Shown here piece by piece: positions 12,410 to 13,619 of a stretch of DNA of 13,619 bases. The position numbers and the translations under genes are program-made. This DNA is from an uncultured Flavobacteriales bacterium (GTDB lineage: Bacteria; Bacteroidota; Bacteroidia; Flavobacteriales_D; Crocinitomicaceae), in the NCBI GenBank assembly GCA_903879765.1, contig CAIRMS010000334.1, positions 1 through 13,619 of the forward strand. The letters run 5' to 3'. Numbering within the stretch: position 1 is the stretch's first letter; each line of letters opens with the position of its first letter. The notes beneath the pieces are model-generated. The model was given only the letters and a program-made list of their open reading frames with translations, searched no databases and was not told where the DNA came from.

Positions 12410-13619
12410 TTATAACAACATCGCAGCTGGATTCTCCATGTACGTTTTAAACGTTTGAAGGAAACCAGAACCTGTTGCGCCATCTACTACACGGTGGTCA
12501 CAAGACAAAGTGACTTTCATCACATTTCCTGGAACAACTTGTCCGTTTTTAACAACTGGAACTTCTTTGATGCCTCCGATTGCCAAAATACAGCTATCCG
12601 GTGGATTCACAATTGCCGTGAAGGATTCAATTCCGAACATTCCAAGGTTTGAAATCGTGAAGGTATTTCCTTCCCAATCGCTTGGTTGTAGTTTTTTATC
12701 TTTTGCTTTTTGAGCGAATTCACGTACTTCAGCTGAGATTTGAACCAATCCTTTGGTGTCTGCATGACGAATCACTGGAACCAATAATCCATCTTCTACA
12801 GCCACCGCTACACCGATGTGCACGTGTTGGTTGCGACGGATAAAGTCACCCATCCAAGAACTATTCACACCTGGATTTTGTTTCAAGGCCATTGCTACTG
12901 CTTTCACAACTAAATCGTTGAATGAAACTTTCACTCCATCCAAGCTATTTAACGCTTTACGCGAAGCAATCGCTTGATCCATGTTGATGTCCATTGTCAA
13001 ATAGAAATGCGGCGCAGTAAATTTGCTTTCCGCCAAACGACGAGCAATGGTTTTACGCATTTGACTAACTGGCTCATCAGTGAAAGATTCAACACCACTT
13101 GGGGCAGCTGCAAATGTTCTTTCAGCCGGTGTGTATGGTGTGTAATGGTCCACATCACGTTTTACGATGCGTCCACATTCACCTGTTCCAGCAACGGAAT
13201 GAATGTCAATTCCTTTTTCGCTTGCTAATTTCTTCGCTAATGGAGATGCAAAAACACGTCCATTTGTATTGTTCGCGATGGGAGCGCTTGTCGCAGCTGG
13301 TGCTGGAGTTGGAGCAGGTGTACTTGCTGCCGGACTCGCAACTGGAGCTGGGGTAGGAGCTGTTTCTGTTTTTGGTGCTTCAACAGCTGCGCCGGGAGCA
13401 TTTGCTCCTGCATTTGCTAATAAAGCAGTAATGTCTTCTCCAGCTTGACCAATAATCGCTAATACGCTATTCACTGGTGCAGCATTTCCTGTTTCTACTC
13501 CGATGTGTAATAATACACCATCGTAGAAGGACTCGAATTCCATGGTTGCTTTGTCCGTCTCAATTTCCGCTAGAACTTCGCCAGCTTTAACGGCGTCACC
13601 CACATTTTTATTCCAAGTA
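12410..13619 (-). CDS. Dihydrolipoamide acyltransferase E2 component, probably of pyruvate dehydrogenase (N-terminus outside window)
   Basis: The frame stays open to the right edge, reading TWNKNVGDAVKAGEV at the boundary, so a start at 13603 (a GTG) would be internal to the first visible lipoyl domain. That domain has the lipoyl-lysine motif ETDKAT (Lys codon 13550-13552). Then come an Ala/Pro-rich flexible hinge (about 13280-13400), the E3/E1-binding domain (VFASPLAKKLASEKGID, then GTGECGRIVKRDV), and the catalytic acyltransferase core with PVSQMRKTIARRL, a QISAEVREFAQKA stretch, NPPDSCILAIGG and the active-site motif DHRVVDGA (His and Asp of HxxxD). E2 forms the core of the complex and transfers the acyl group from lipoamide to CoA in the cytoplasm. 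The acetyl (pyruvate) form is most likely from the EFESFYDG and PHFYLTMDI signatures. Any further upstream lipoyl domain cannot be seen. E1 genes are not in the window. Confidence 0.93.
   Translation of the reverse strand, partial: TWNKNVGDAVKAGEVLAEIETDKATMEFESFYDGVLLHIGVETGNAAPVNSVLAIIGQAGEDITALLANAGANAPGAAVEAPKTETAPTPAPVASPAASTPAPTPAPAATSAPIANNTNGRVFASPLAKKLASEKGIDIHSVAGTGECGRIVKRDVDHYTPYTPAERTFAAAPSGVESFTDEPVSQMRKTIARRLAESKFTAPHFYLTMDINMDQAIASRKALNSLDGVKVSFNDLVVKAVAMALKQNPGVNSSWMGDFIRRNQHVHIGVAVAVEDGLLVPVIRHADTKGLVQISAEVREFAQKAKDKKLQPSDWEGNTFTISNLGMFGIESFTAIVNPPDSCILAIGGIKEVPVVKNGQVVPGNVMKVTLSCDHRVVDGATGSGFLQTFKTYMENPAAMLL

Noticed and set aside
13280..13400. Low-complexity repeat-like stretch
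   Set aside because: It encodes the Ala/Pro-rich hinge normal in E2 proteins and is not a mobile or regulatory repeat.
13601..13603. GTG start for the E2 gene
   Set aside because: It falls inside the lipoyl domain and the frame continues to the window edge, so the gene is truncated by the window, not short.

Overview
The window looks like a chromosomal segment of a Bacteroidota bacterium, most likely a flavobacterial lineage. Four of its nine genes or gene remnants encode secreted proteins ending in C-terminal domains of the type IX secretion (T9SS, Por) kind, a system confined to this phylum. Two predicted promoters fit the Bacteroidota -7 box TAnnTTTG, Shine-Dalgarno sequences are weak or absent, and the DNA is AT-rich. 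No RNA gene, insertion sequence, CRISPR array or phage gene was found, and no stretch over 300 bases lacks a gene.

Left part (1-6179, + strand, most AT-rich): a surface-protein cluster. It holds the 3' part of a very large beta-helix protein with a T9SS sorting domain, overlapped by the start of a secreted 'LILNPS'-type protein, followed 9 nt after that gene by its tandem duplicate. The duplicate is broken by one extra A in an A5 run (5397-5401). The two copies are about 83% identical in the middle but 96% identical over the last ~300 bp, which suggests recent gene conversion of the sorting-domain end.

Middle part (6206-10304, - strand): two probable transcription units. One is a secreted S8 (subtilisin-like) peptidase with a T9SS domain, whose TAA stop directly abuts the ATG of a GNAT acetyltransferase. 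The other is a pirin-family cupin followed 2 nt later by an NfsB-like FMN nitroreductase, a small redox/xenobiotic-type operon. A 9-bp stem inverted repeat separates the two units.

Right part (10449-13619): divergent from the pirin gene is a natural fusion of SpmA-like and SpmB-like 'nucleoside recognition/Gate' membrane domains. It is followed 22 nt later by an unrecognised small protein built of four exact 25-residue Trp-Leu repeats. The window closes with the C-terminal part of a dihydrolipoamide acyltransferase (E2) on the - strand, a component of pyruvate (or 2-oxo acid) dehydrogenase. The divergent pirin/SpmAB intergenic region carries a 9-bp inverted repeat with one arm on the pirin -7 box, a candidate operator.

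The points most worth a second look are the mosaic tandem duplicate with its single-base frameshift, the SpmAB-fusion / 25-residue-repeat protein pair, and the inverted repeat in the divergent promoter.
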